Shown here piece by piece: positions 34,435 to 42,883 of a stretch of DNA of 64,000 bases (positions are counted from its first letter, which is position 1; every line of letters starts with the position of its first letter). This DNA is from an uncultured Aquimarina sp. (GTDB lineage: Bacteria; Bacteroidota; Bacteroidia; Flavobacteriales; Flavobacteriaceae). The translations under genes were made by a program, and so were the position numbers. The notes beneath the pieces are model-generated. The model ran no database searches, was not told where the DNA came from, and worked only from the letters and a program-made list of their open reading frames with translations. The stretch lies in contig CANNBP010000004.1 in assembly GCA_947502885.1 (NCBI GenBank), forward strand, positions 62,001 through 126,000, given 5' to 3'.

Positions 34435-35214
34435 TTATAATTTTAAACTATTATTTAGTTTACGCAATCTAATAGCTGTAAGAACCTTCTTTGTGTATAA
34501 TGGGAAATCGGCATTTTGTATCCAGCCAAAATACCCTGGCTCTTCTTCCAAAACTCTTTCTACCAATTTACCCTTATGTTTCCCAAAAGAAAAGACTTCT
34601 TTACCATTCTCATCAAACGCAATAAAACCTGCAAAATCTGCAAATTGCTTTCTTGCACTAAACTCTGCTAAGAATTTTGTGTCATTCTCTAATTCAGGAT
34701 ATTTATCAAGTTGAGATTTTAAAACTTCATATGTCGCTAAGGTATCAGCCTCTGCAGAATGAGCGTCTGTTAAATCCTTATCACAATAAAATTTATATGC
34801 TGCGGATAATGTGCGTTTTTCCATTTTATGGAATATCGTCTGAACATCTACCGATACTGTAGTTTTCATATCAAAATCATATCCTGCTCGCAATAATTCT
34901 TCTGCTAATAAAGGAATATCAAATCTATTAGAATTAAATCCTCCTAAATCACAACCTTTTATCATTTCACTAACCTTAGCCGCAAGCTCCTTAAACGTAG
35001 GTTCATTAGCTACTTTTGCATCATCAATACCATGTACTTCTGTAGTTTCAGGAGGAATAGGCATTTCTGGATTAACTAACCATGTTTTACTTTCTTGAGT
35101 TCCGTTTGGAAATACTTTAAGAATAGAAATTTCTACAATTCGATCTTTAGAAATATTGATACCGGTAGTTTCAAGATCAAAAAAACATATCGGCTTTTTT
35201 AAATTAAGTTCCAT
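34435..35214 (-). CDS. DnaQ-like 3'-5' exonuclease with ExoX-like C-terminal domain
   Basis: 259 residues. Exo I is 'CFFDLETTGINISKDRIVEI' (Asp, Glu). Exo II has 'GGFNSNRFDIPLL', and exo III has 'DAHSAEADTLATYEVL', giving the DEDDh set. At about 205-250 'FSFGKHKGKLVERV' and 'YFGWIQNADFP' match the DUF3820/ExoX C-terminal fold. It acts in DNA repair or RNA/DNA turnover rather than as the replicative proofreader. It is first in the operon with the FAH, Hpt and cinA genes. Confidence 0.9.
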   Translation of the reverse strand: MELNLKKPICFFDLETTGINISKDRIVEISILKVFPNGTQESKTWLVNPEMPIPPETTEVHGIDDAKVANEPTFKELAAKVSEMIKGCDLGGFNSNRFDIPLLAEELLRAGYDFDMKTTVSVDVQTIFHKMEKRTLSAAYKFYCDKDLTDAHSAEADTLATYEVLKSQLDKYPELENDTKFLAEFSARKQFADFAGFIAFDENGKEVFSFGKHKGKLVERVLEEEPGYFGWIQNADFPLYTKKVLTAIRLRKLNNSLKL

Positions 35215-35295
35215 AAATAAGTTGTGTGATACCCAAAGATAATAGCTATTAATTAAGATTCTTATAGTCTAACTCTATTTTAACATTTCCAAAAT

Positions 35296-35982
35296 CTATA
35301 CTTCCTTCTTAACAAATACGTTATCTGCAAATTTTCTAGTTACTGTTTCTATGGTATTATCAAACTGTATGCGGATTGACTTGTCAAATTCACGCACTTC
35401 AAGAATCTTTATTTCGCTACTTAAAGCTAGCCCTATTGCTGACACATATTTTAAAAAATTAACAGATCCATCATTAACCGCAACTAATTTGCATACATCT
35501 CCTTCTTCTAAAGAAGATAATGTAATTTTTGGAATAATTGTATATTCTCCATCTTCATTAGGAATCACCTCTCCATGTGGATCAGTCCTTGGAAAATCCA
35601 TAAACCTATCCAACTCATTAATTAGCTTAAAAGATTTAATATGCTCTAGTTGCTCTGCCACCTCATGCACCTCATCCCAAGTAAAATTAAGATAGTTACA
35701 CAAAAAGGTTTCCCAAAGTCTATGCTTACGAATAAGACGTACTGCAATTGATTTTCCTTCTTCTGTCAAATCCAATTTCCCATACTTTTCGCTAACCACA
35801 TATGACTTAGCTTTTAGCTTTTTTATCATGTTATTTGTTGACGCAGGAGATACTTTTAGATAATCAGCTAACTGATTGTTCCCTACTTTAACAGAATCAT
35901 CCTCTATAAGCAACTGAAAAAGAGCCTTTAAGTAATCTTCTTCACTTTTTGTTAAATTATTCGTATTTATCTTGTTAGTCAT
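35296..35982 (-). CDS. DtxR/MntR-family metalloregulator, manganese type
   Basis: 228 residues. A winged helix-turn-helix (about 10-75: 'LADYLKVSPASTNNMIKKLKAKSYV') is followed by a dimer domain and a C-terminal FeoA/SH3-like domain. Metal ligands fit MntR: Asp16 in 'EEDYLKAL', His87, Glu110, Glu113 and His114 ('EQLEH'). In DtxR/IdeR the position of Glu110 is Cys, so manganese is favoured. It is divergent from the TonB receptor and metal ABC transporter by 42 bp, and a palindrome covers its own start codon. It probably represses both sides when manganese is high. Confidence 0.9.
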   Translation of the reverse strand: MTNKINTNNLTKSEEDYLKALFQLLIEDDSVKVGNNQLADYLKVSPASTNNMIKKLKAKSYVVSEKYGKLDLTEEGKSIAVRLIRKHRLWETFLCNYLNFTWDEVHEVAEQLEHIKSFKLINELDRFMDFPRTDPHGEVIPNEDGEYTIIPKITLSSLEEGDVCKLVAVNDGSVNFLKYVSAIGLALSSEIKILEVREFDKSIRIQFDNTIETVTRKFADNVFVKKEV

Positions 35983-36002
35983 AACTAACTTTTTTAGTTT
36001 TG
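35972..36002 (+). promoter_or_regulatory. promoter of the metal TonB receptor operon
   Basis: TTG (35972-35974) and TAGTTTTG (35995-36002) are spaced by 20 bp, the phylum consensus. The start of transcription would be near 36008, 17 bp before the ATG at 36025. Confidence 0.75.
35974..35989. promoter_or_regulatory. predicted DtxR/MntR operator
   Basis: GTTAGTCATAACTAAC is a 6-4-6 perfect inverted repeat, with only one further mismatch over the full 16 bp. It sits between the -33 and -7 boxes of the receptor promoter and covers the start codon of the regulator on the other strand. Its arms (TTAG/CTAA) resemble DtxR-family sites. One bound dimer could block both genes. Confidence 0.65.
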
Positions 36003-36024
36003 CCTCATTAATTTTTACAAATAT

Positions 36025-38313
36025 ATGACATTAACTAATATCAGTAGTATTAACTATATTTTTACTTTAGCCTTATTGCTTGGATGCAATTCGCTCTTTT
36101 CTCAAACTGGATCACTTAGTGGACTTATTTCTGATGAAAATGGCCCTTTACCTTATGCAAATATATTCGTAGAAGACACCAAATTAGGAACATCCACCAC
36201 TGAAGATGGAACATTTAATATTTCTAACATTCCTAATGGTTCTTATCGTGTGATTATATCATTTACCGGATACAACACTATCAAGAAAAAAATAACAATC
36301 AATGAAAAGGAAACAAAAATCAAAGTATTTCTTACAGAAGGTTCATCTCTTGATGAAATAGTAATATCAGGAACTTTAAAACCTGTTGTTAGATCAGAAA
36401 GCCCAGTACCTGTTGAAATATTTAAACCCACATTTTTTAAGAAAAACCCAACTCCTAGCCTATTTGAAGCTCTACAAAACATCAATGGGGTAAGACCTCA
36501 ACTTAACTGTAGTATTTGCAATACGGGAGATATTCATGTTAATGGACTGGAAGGACCATATACATTGGTTATGATAGATGGCATGCCTATTGTAAGTGGT
36601 CTATCAACCGTATATGGATTATCTGGAATACCAAATTCTTTAATCGACAGAGTAGAAGTTGTAAAAGGCCCTGCTTCGTCTTTATATGGTAGCGAAGCCG
36701 TAGGAGGGTTGATTAATATTATTACAAAAAATCCAGGAGATGCACCAAAACTTAGTACAGATGTTTTTGCTACAGGATGGGGAGAAACGAATGTTGATAT
36801 AGGGTTTAAGGCAAAATTAGGAACGGCAACTACGCTTGTGGGAGCAAATTATTTCTTTTACGACAACCCTATAGATAACAATAATGATGGTTTTACAGAT
36901 CTAACTTTACAAGATCGTATCTCGGTCTTTAACAAATGGAATTTTAAAAGAAAAAGTGGTAAAAACTTCACTCTTGCAGGAAGATTTTATTATGAAGATC
37001 GTTGGGGAGGTCAAAACAACTGGAATAAAACATTTAGAGGTAGTGACGAAGTCTATGGAGAAAGCATCTACACAAATCGTTACGAGGTATTAGGAAGTTA
37101 CGAATTACCGATAAAAGAAGCTATGAACCTCTCTTTTTCATATACTAATCATGATCAAAATTCTTTTTACGGAGATCTATCCTACCAAGCAGAACAACGA
37201 ATTGGATTTACACAATTAACTTGGGATAAAAAGTTAAAAAACCATGATTTACTAACCGGGATTGCATATAGATATCAATATTATGATGATAATACTCCAG
37301 CAACTGCATCTGACAATTCTAACGCGCCCGAAAGAAAAAATGTACCAGGAATATTTATTCAAGATGAAATTACCTTAGCCTCCAAACATAAATTATTGTT
37401 GGGATCACGATTAGATTATGATGACAGCCACGGGACAATATTTACTCCACGATTAGCCTATAAGTGGAGCATAAATGACCGTAATATTTTTAGACTTAAT
37501 GCAGGAACAGGTTTTAGAGTTGTTAATTTATTTACCGAAGATCATGCTGCTCTTACAGGATCAAGAGAGGTTATTGTGGAAGAAGATTTAGATCCTGAAG
37601 AATCGTACAATATCAATCTAAATTATATTAAAAAAATATTTTTAAACAATGGTTCATTTATAGGGCTTGATGCTTCAGCTTGGTATACTCATTTCACGAA
37701 TGCTATTTTACCAGATTATGAAACCAACCCTCTCGAAATACGTTATAGCAATTTGGATGGGTATGCTGTTTCTAAAGGAGTAAGTTTAAATACCGACATT
37801 AATTTTTCAAATGGCCTAAAAATTATGGCTGGTGCAAGCGTTTTAGATGTTTCGAATAAAGAAAACGGAGTTCGATCTAGACAAGAATTAACAGAAAGTG
37901 TTACCGGAACATGGGGCGTTACGTACAAAATAAGACCTCTTAACCTTACAATAGACTATACTGGGAATTTATATGGACCAATGAAATTACCGGTTTTAGG
38001 TCCCAATGATCCTCGTAAAAAAGATTCTCCTTGGTGGAGTATTCAAAATATTCAGCTTACCTATAAGAACAAAAATAACATTGAAATCTATGGAGGTGTA
38101 AAAAATTTACTAGACTGGACACCTAATAAAGGAAATCCATTTTTGATTTCACGAGCAGAAGATCCTTTTGATAAGAATGTACAATTTGATCAAAACGGAG
38201 AGGTATTAGTCACCCAAGATAACCCATATGGACTAACCTTTGACTCAACGTATATCTATGGCCCAAACCAAGGTATAAGAGGGTTTTTAGGGATTCGATA
38301 TACTATTTTTTAA
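36025..38313 (+). CDS. TonB-dependent receptor of the manganese/metal uptake locus
   Basis: 762 residues. A signal segment (about 1-26, LFSQ), a CarboxypepD_reg domain (about 29-112), a plug and a barrel ending 'GIRYTIF'. The plug carries 'LNCSICNTGDIHVNGLEG', an unusual Cys-x-x-Cys, and the standard 'VVKGPASSLYGSEAVGGLINIIT'. It should pass a metal or metal chelate across the outer membrane. The metal is inferred from the ABC transporter genes that follow and the MntR-like gene beside it. It is the first gene of a run to 42826. Confidence 0.9.
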   Translation: MTLTNISSINYIFTLALLLGCNSLFSQTGSLSGLISDENGPLPYANIFVEDTKLGTSTTEDGTFNISNIPNGSYRVIISFTGYNTIKKKITINEKETKIKVFLTEGSSLDEIVISGTLKPVVRSESPVPVEIFKPTFFKKNPTPSLFEALQNINGVRPQLNCSICNTGDIHVNGLEGPYTLVMIDGMPIVSGLSTVYGLSGIPNSLIDRVEVVKGPASSLYGSEAVGGLINIITKNPGDAPKLSTDVFATGWGETNVDIGFKAKLGTATTLVGANYFFYDNPIDNNNDGFTDLTLQDRISVFNKWNFKRKSGKNFTLAGRFYYEDRWGGQNNWNKTFRGSDEVYGESIYTNRYEVLGSYELPIKEAMNLSFSYTNHDQNSFYGDLSYQAEQRIGFTQLTWDKKLKNHDLLTGIAYRYQYYDDNTPATASDNSNAPERKNVPGIFIQDEITLASKHKLLLGSRLDYDDSHGTIFTPRLAYKWSINDRNIFRLNAGTGFRVVNLFTEDHAALTGSREVIVEEDLDPEESYNINLNYIKKIFLNNGSFIGLDASAWYTHFTNAILPDYETNPLEIRYSNLDGYAVSKGVSLNTDINFSNGLKIMAGASVLDVSNKENGVRSRQELTESVTGTWGVTYKIRPLNLTIDYTGNLYGPMKLPVLGPNDPRKKDSPWWSIQNIQLTYKNKNNIEIYGGVKNLLDWTPNKGNPFLISRAEDPFDKNVQFDQNGEVLVTQDNPYGLTFDSTYIYGPNQGIRGFLGIRYTIF

Positions 38314-38318
38314 AGATT

Positions 38319-38828
38319 ATGAAAGTAATACGTATCTTTATCGTCACAATATTGCTTACTGCTAGTCAAGATGCAGTATCCCAATTAAAAATGAGTTCTT
38401 TTGACACTCTTGAAGACAAAATGAAAGCAATATCTAAACCTATACTTGTATTTATTCATACAGATTGGTGTATTTATTGTAAAAATATGAACAGTACTAC
38501 TTTCAAAAACCCAGAGATAATTCAAAAACTTAACGCCGACTTTTATTTTGTTTCATTTAATGCCGAAACTCAAGAAACAATAAATTTTTTGGGGCATACT
38601 TTTCATTTTGAACCTAACGGAAACCGAACAGGAATTCATTCTCTGGCAAAAGAACTGGCTACAGTTGATGATAAAATAGCATACCCAACAATAACAGTAT
38701 TAAATAAGAATTATGAGATCACCTTTCAGCATCAATCCTTTATTAATGCAAAAGATCTCAAAACTATTTTAGAAAAAATATCACATAATGATAAAAAAGA
38801 TCACATTAATATGCGTGCTACTTTTTAG
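38319..38828 (+). CDS. thioredoxin-fold protein (secreted), metal locus
   Basis: 169 residues. A signal peptide (about 1-21, DAVSQ) and a thioredoxin fold with 'FIHTDWCIYCKNMNSTTF' (active-site WCIYC), followed by 'TITVLNKNYEI'. This is the DUF255/SoxW-like type with 'KNM', which usually works in the periplasm as a reductase. The stop at 38828 lies 41 bp inside the next gene, so the two are tightly coupled. It could reduce the CxxC of the receptor or handle thiols during metal import; this is inference. Confidence 0.85.
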   Translation: MKVIRIFIVTILLTASQDAVSQLKMSSFDTLEDKMKAISKPILVFIHTDWCIYCKNMNSTTFKNPEIIQKLNADFYFVSFNAETQETINFLGHTFHFEPNGNRTGIHSLAKELATVDDKIAYPTITVLNKNYEITFQHQSFINAKDLKTILEKISHNDKKDHINMRATF

Positions 38829-39699
38829 CTTCTTCTCTTGTAAAAAAGAAGTAAAAGATAAAAATCAAAAGCTAAATGTAGTTACAACTACATCTATGAT
38901 TACTGACCTTGTTAAGAACATAGGCGGTGATGCTATCGAAATTCAAGGGTTAATGGGCAGTGGTGTTGATCCACATTTGTATAAAGCTAGTGAAGGTGAT
39001 GTATCAAAATTAGTAAATGCAGATATCATCTTTTATAACGGCTTGCACCTAGAAGGAAAATTGGTTGATGTTTTTGAAAAAATGCAACATGGTAAAACAA
39101 TCCCTATTGGAGAAAGCCTAGATAAAAGTACCTTGATAGGTTCTGATTATTTTGCCTCTAATTATGATCCTCATATATGGTTTAATGTTGAAAACTGGAA
39201 AATTGTAACAACTTTTATCATCAATACATTAAAAACTGAAGACCCAAAAAATAGTGACATCTATGAGGCTAATGGAAAAGCATACTTAACCCAACTTGGT
39301 GACTTAGAAAAAAAACTTAAAGAAACCATATCTTCTTTACCTAGAGAGAAACGAATTTTGGTTACTGCTCATGACGCATTTAGTTATTTTGGCAAAGCCT
39401 TTGAATTTAATGTAGTAGGACTACAGGGCTTATCTACTGCTACAGAAGCAGGAGTGCAGGATGTACAGAAGCTAGCTAATTTTATTATTGAAAAAGAAGT
39501 GAAAGCTATTTTTGTAGAAAGTTCTGTTCCTAAAAGAACAATTGAAGCCTTGCAAGCTGCGGTAAAATCTAAAGATCATGAAGTTATTATCGGCGGAACA
39601 TTGTTTTCTGATGCTCTAGGCAACCCTGAAACAAAAGAAGGTACTTATATTGGTATGTTTGAATATAATGTAAACACTATTGTAAATGCTCTAAAATAA
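38788..39699 (+). CDS. metal ABC transporter substrate-binding lipoprotein (TroA/MntA type)
   Basis: 303 residues. Lipobox FFSC is within the first 20 residues. The cluster A-I pattern includes '[18 protein letters not shown]', '[14 protein letters not shown]' (metal His), '[13 protein letters not shown]' (second His), '[15 protein letters not shown]' (third His) and an acidic ligand late. Mn or Zn cannot be separated by sequence alone; the MntR-like regulator favours Mn. The inserted His-rich loop of ZnuA is absent, which also fits Mn or Fe. Confidence 0.93.
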   Translation: MIKKITLICVLLFSFFSCKKEVKDKNQKLNVVTTTSMITDLVKNIGGDAIEIQGLMGSGVDPHLYKASEGDVSKLVNADIIFYNGLHLEGKLVDVFEKMQHGKTIPIGESLDKSTLIGSDYFASNYDPHIWFNVENWKIVTTFIINTLKTEDPKNSDIYEANGKAYLTQLGDLEKKLKETISSLPREKRILVTAHDAFSYFGKAFEFNVVGLQGLSTATEAGVQDVQKLANFIIEKEVKAIFVESSVPKRTIEALQAAVKSKDHEVIIGGTLFSDALGNPETKEGTYIGMFEYNVNTIVNALK

Positions 39700-40436
39700 T
39701 GGATACTAAAATTGCAGTTCAGATAGATGATCTTACAGTAGCCTATAATTACAAACCGGTATTATGGGATATTGACCTTGCCATACCAGAAGGTGTACTT
39801 ATGGCAATTGTTGGTCCAAACGGAGCAGGAAAATCTACATTGATCAAATCTATTTTAGATATCATCAATCCCATAGCAGGTAGTGTTCAGATTTATGGGA
39901 AACCTTATAAAAAACAACGCGCTCTAGTTGCTTATGTTCCTCAAAAAGGAAGTGTAGATTGGGATTTCCCAACAACCGCTTTAGATGTAGTAATGATGGG
40001 TACCTATGGCAGTTTAGGCTGGATTAGAAGACCTGGTCAAAAAGAGAAAAAAGCGGCATTAGAAGCTCTAGAAAAAGTAGGAATGCTGGCATTTAAAAGC
40101 AGACAAATTAGTCAACTATCAGGAGGGCAACAACAACGTATTTTTCTTGCCAGAGCATTGGTGCAAAATGCATCTATTTATTTTATGGATGAACCATTTC
40201 AAGGAGTAGATGCAACCACAGAAAAAGCAATTATTAATATCTTAAAAGAGCTTAGAAAAGCAGGAAAAACAGTAATTGTTGTTCATCATGATTTACAAAC
40301 TGTACCCGAGTATTTTGATTGGGTAACATTTTTAAACGTAAAAAAAATTGCCACTGGACCTGTAAAAGATATTTTTAATGATGATAACCTTACTAAAACC
40401 TACGGAATCAACTACAAAGTAAGTGTACAACAATAG
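39699..40436 (+). CDS. metal ABC transporter ATPase
   Basis: 245 residues. Walker A '[13 protein letters not shown]', Q-loop '[13 protein letters not shown]', signature '[15 protein letters not shown]', Walker B '[13 protein letters not shown]' and the switch 'VVHHDLQTV'. It matches the TroB/MntB/ZnuC type ('[15 protein letters not shown]'). It overlaps the binding-protein gene by one base (TAATG), so translation is coupled. Confidence 0.95.
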   Translation: MDTKIAVQIDDLTVAYNYKPVLWDIDLAIPEGVLMAIVGPNGAGKSTLIKSILDIINPIAGSVQIYGKPYKKQRALVAYVPQKGSVDWDFPTTALDVVMMGTYGSLGWIRRPGQKEKKAALEALEKVGMLAFKSRQISQLSGGQQQRIFLARALVQNASIYFMDEPFQGVDATTEKAIINILKELRKAGKTVIVVHHDLQTVPEYFDWVTFLNVKKIATGPVKDIFNDDNLTKTYGINYKVSVQQ

Positions 40437-40452
40437 GGTAAAATTAGTAGAA

Positions 40453-40468
40453 TTATCAAAAATGATAA
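40453..40468. promoter_or_regulatory. palindrome TTATCA-N4-TGATAA before the permease genes
   Basis: A perfect 6-4-6 inverted repeat in the 102-bp gap between the ATPase and the first permease. No -7 box is visible after it, so a processing hairpin or weak operator is as likely as a promoter element. Confidence 0.25.
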
Positions 40469-40538
40469 CTAGCTTGCAAAAACACCTAAAAAATAAAAAC
40501 TAGTTTCTAGCTGCTATAAACTAAAGACTACAAAACTA

Positions 40539-41666
40539 ATGAACTTAAAAGAATACATAGAGCTTGTTTTTACAGATTACACCCTTCGTACTATTACATT
40601 GGGTACTGCTATTCTTGGTGCAATATGTGGTATGTTAGGAAGTTTTGCTGTGTTAAGAAAACAAAGTTTGCTGGGAGATGCTATTTCTCATGCAGCCTTA
40701 CCTGGTATTGCTATTGCTTTTTTAATTATTGAAACCAAAAACAGTTCTATTTTCTTATTGGGTGCATTAATCAGTGGGTTAATTGGCACTTTTTGGATTC
40801 GTGGCATCATCAGTAAAACTCATCTCAAATCTGATACAGCTCTGGGGCTTATATTGTCCTTGTTTTTTGGATTTGGCATGCTATTGTTAACCTACATTCA
40901 AAAAATGCCTAATGCCAACCAAGCAGGATTAGAGAGTTATCTTTTCGGACAAGCAGCAACTCTTCTAGAAAGTGATGTCTGGTTAATGGTGATAGTAACT
41001 TCAATTAGTCTTATCATACTATTATTATTCTGGAAAGAACTTAAACTATTGCTGTTTGATGCAGACTACACAAAAACATTAGGGTTCAATACTAAATCTC
41101 TAGACATACTTATTACCACATTTATAGTTATTGCAATTGTATTGGGATTACAAACAGTAGGAGTTGTTTTGATGAGCGCAATGCTTCTTGCTCCAGCAGC
41201 AGCAGCAAGACAATGGACCAACAATTTGGCCGTAATGGTCTTTCTAGCTGCAATTTTTGGAGCCTTTTCTGGTGTTGTAGGAACTGCCATTAGTGCTAAT
41301 CATAATAATTTATCTACTGGTCCAGTAATTGTACTAGTAGCTGGAGTATTTGTATTATTTTCTTTTATATTTTCACCAGGTCGTGGACTACTATTTCGAG
41401 AAATACGTTTCAGAAAAAACAGAAATGACCTACAATTACATAAGACATTATCTTTTATGTATAATATTGCCAGTACACATGATGATATTTCACATCCACA
41501 TGCAATTAAAATTTTGAATAATTTTCAAGGGTTTACCAAAAAATCATTACAAAAGCTTGAGGACAGAGAATATATCAAAATTGAAGGAAATATGTGGTCT
41601 ATGACTCCTTCTGGTTATGACGCGGCTGCAAATTTATACGATCAATTAATTAAAGAAGACGAATGA
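40539..41666 (+). CDS. metal ABC transporter permease with winged-helix-like C-terminal tail
   Basis: 375 residues. An ABC-3 permease (about 1-275, eight or nine membrane helices, 'LLGDAISHAALPGIAIAFL' and 'SAMLLAPAAAARQWT') of the TroC/MntC type. An additional cytosolic part (about 285-375: 'KTLSFMYNIASTHDDISHPHAIKILN', 'KSLQKLEDREYIKIEGNMWSMTPSGYDAA') reads like a winged helix of the DtxR type. Standard permeases end near 280 residues. The tail may sense or bind something in the cytosol. The stop overlaps the next gene by 4 bp (ATGA). Confidence 0.92.
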   Translation: MNLKEYIELVFTDYTLRTITLGTAILGAICGMLGSFAVLRKQSLLGDAISHAALPGIAIAFLIIETKNSSIFLLGALISGLIGTFWIRGIISKTHLKSDTALGLILSLFFGFGMLLLTYIQKMPNANQAGLESYLFGQAATLLESDVWLMVIVTSISLIILLLFWKELKLLLFDADYTKTLGFNTKSLDILITTFIVIAIVLGLQTVGVVLMSAMLLAPAAAARQWTNNLAVMVFLAAIFGAFSGVVGTAISANHNNLSTGPVIVLVAGVFVLFSFIFSPGRGLLFREIRFRKNRNDLQLHKTLSFMYNIASTHDDISHPHAIKILNNFQGFTKKSLQKLEDREYIKIEGNMWSMTPSGYDAAANLYDQLIKEDE

Positions 41667-42826
41667 GCAATGCACAACTAGAAATACAACTAATAGCCAG
41701 CCTAGTCGCTATCGCATGTGCAATACCTGGTACTTTTCTTGTACTGCGTAAAATGGCACTAATTACTGATGCTATTAGTCATTCAATCTTACCTGGTATT
41801 GTTATTGGTTTTTTTATCACCCATGATTTATCTTCGCCTCTTCTTATTATTCTGGCGGCCGCTAGCGGAATCCTAACTGTCGTTTTGGTAGAGTTTATTC
41901 AAAAAACGGGATTGGTAAAAGAAGATACGGCTATAGGGTTGGTTTTTCCTGCCTTATTTAGCATAGGTATTATTCTCATTTCCCGAAACGCAAATGATGT
42001 ACATCTTGATGTTGATGCTGTTTTACTTGGCGAACTCGCTTTTGCACCATTTGAAAGATTTATGATCTCTGATATAGACTTAGGACCTAAATCTCTTTGG
42101 ATAATAGGCTCTATCACGATCTTAACCTTGGGATTATTATTCACATTTTTTAAAGAACTAAAAGTTAGCACTTTTGATGCTGGTTTGGCCTCTGCCATGG
42201 GATTATCGCCTGTTATCATGCACTATGGCTTAATGACTATCTCATCCATAACTACAGTAGGCGCATTTGATGCAGTTGGTGCTATTTTAGTTATCGCCTT
42301 AATGATCTCACCAGCAGCCACGGCTTATTTACTAACCAATGATCTAAAAAAAATGCTTGTACTTTCTGTAATATTTGGAGTAAGTAGTGCAATTATTGGG
42401 TACTGGGTTGCCCATGCCTTAGACACCTCTATCTCAGGATCAATGACAACAGTATTAGGCTTAATATTTTTGCTTGTCTACTTGTTTGCTCCAAGCAAAG
42501 GGTTGTTTTCTGTTCTTTATAGACAAAGGCAACAACGTATTGAAGTCTCTTTACTTACTTTTCTATTACATTTAGGAAATCACCGTGATCAAGAAGAAGA
42601 ACGACATGTTAAACATTTGAATGAGCATATTAACTGGCAAAAAGTACAATCAACTTCAGTTCTCAATCTTGCTTTAAAAAACAATATGATAATTATCGAT
42701 AATGATATTGTTTCGTTAACAAAAAAAGGAGATAAGTTTACGACAGAAGCAATTGATTATATTATTACAAATAAAAATTCTGAAATTGAAAATATGAAAG
42801 ATCGGTTTTTCTTATTTAGAGGATAG
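41663..42826 (+). CDS. second metal ABC transporter permease, also with winged-helix-like tail
   Basis: 387 residues. TroD/MntD-type ABC-3 permease with 'ALITDAISHSILPGIVIGF' and 'ALMISPAATAYLLT'. From about 290 there is a tail ('VSLLTFLLHLGNHRDQEEERHVKHLNEHINW', 'SVLNLALKNNMIIIDNDIVSLTKKGDKF') with the same helix-helix-wing layout as its neighbour. The two permeases would form a heterodimer in the inner membrane with the ATPase. Confidence 0.92.
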   Translation: MSNAQLEIQLIASLVAIACAIPGTFLVLRKMALITDAISHSILPGIVIGFFITHDLSSPLLIILAAASGILTVVLVEFIQKTGLVKEDTAIGLVFPALFSIGIILISRNANDVHLDVDAVLLGELAFAPFERFMISDIDLGPKSLWIIGSITILTLGLLFTFFKELKVSTFDAGLASAMGLSPVIMHYGLMTISSITTVGAFDAVGAILVIALMISPAATAYLLTNDLKKMLVLSVIFGVSSAIIGYWVAHALDTSISGSMTTVLGLIFLLVYLFAPSKGLFSVLYRQRQQRIEVSLLTFLLHLGNHRDQEEERHVKHLNEHINWQKVQSTSVLNLALKNNMIIIDNDIVSLTKKGDKFTTEAIDYIITNKNSEIENMKDRFFLFRG

Positions 42827-42883
42827 TACTAATGTCTTTGATCACTTTGACATATATAAAAGCACTTTTTTGCTTTACATAAT

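Noticed and set aside
40437..40538. Separate promoter for the two permease genes
   Set aside because: No TAnnTTTG box in this gap, and the palindrome at 40453 has no promoter next to it. Co-transcription with the ATPase is simpler.
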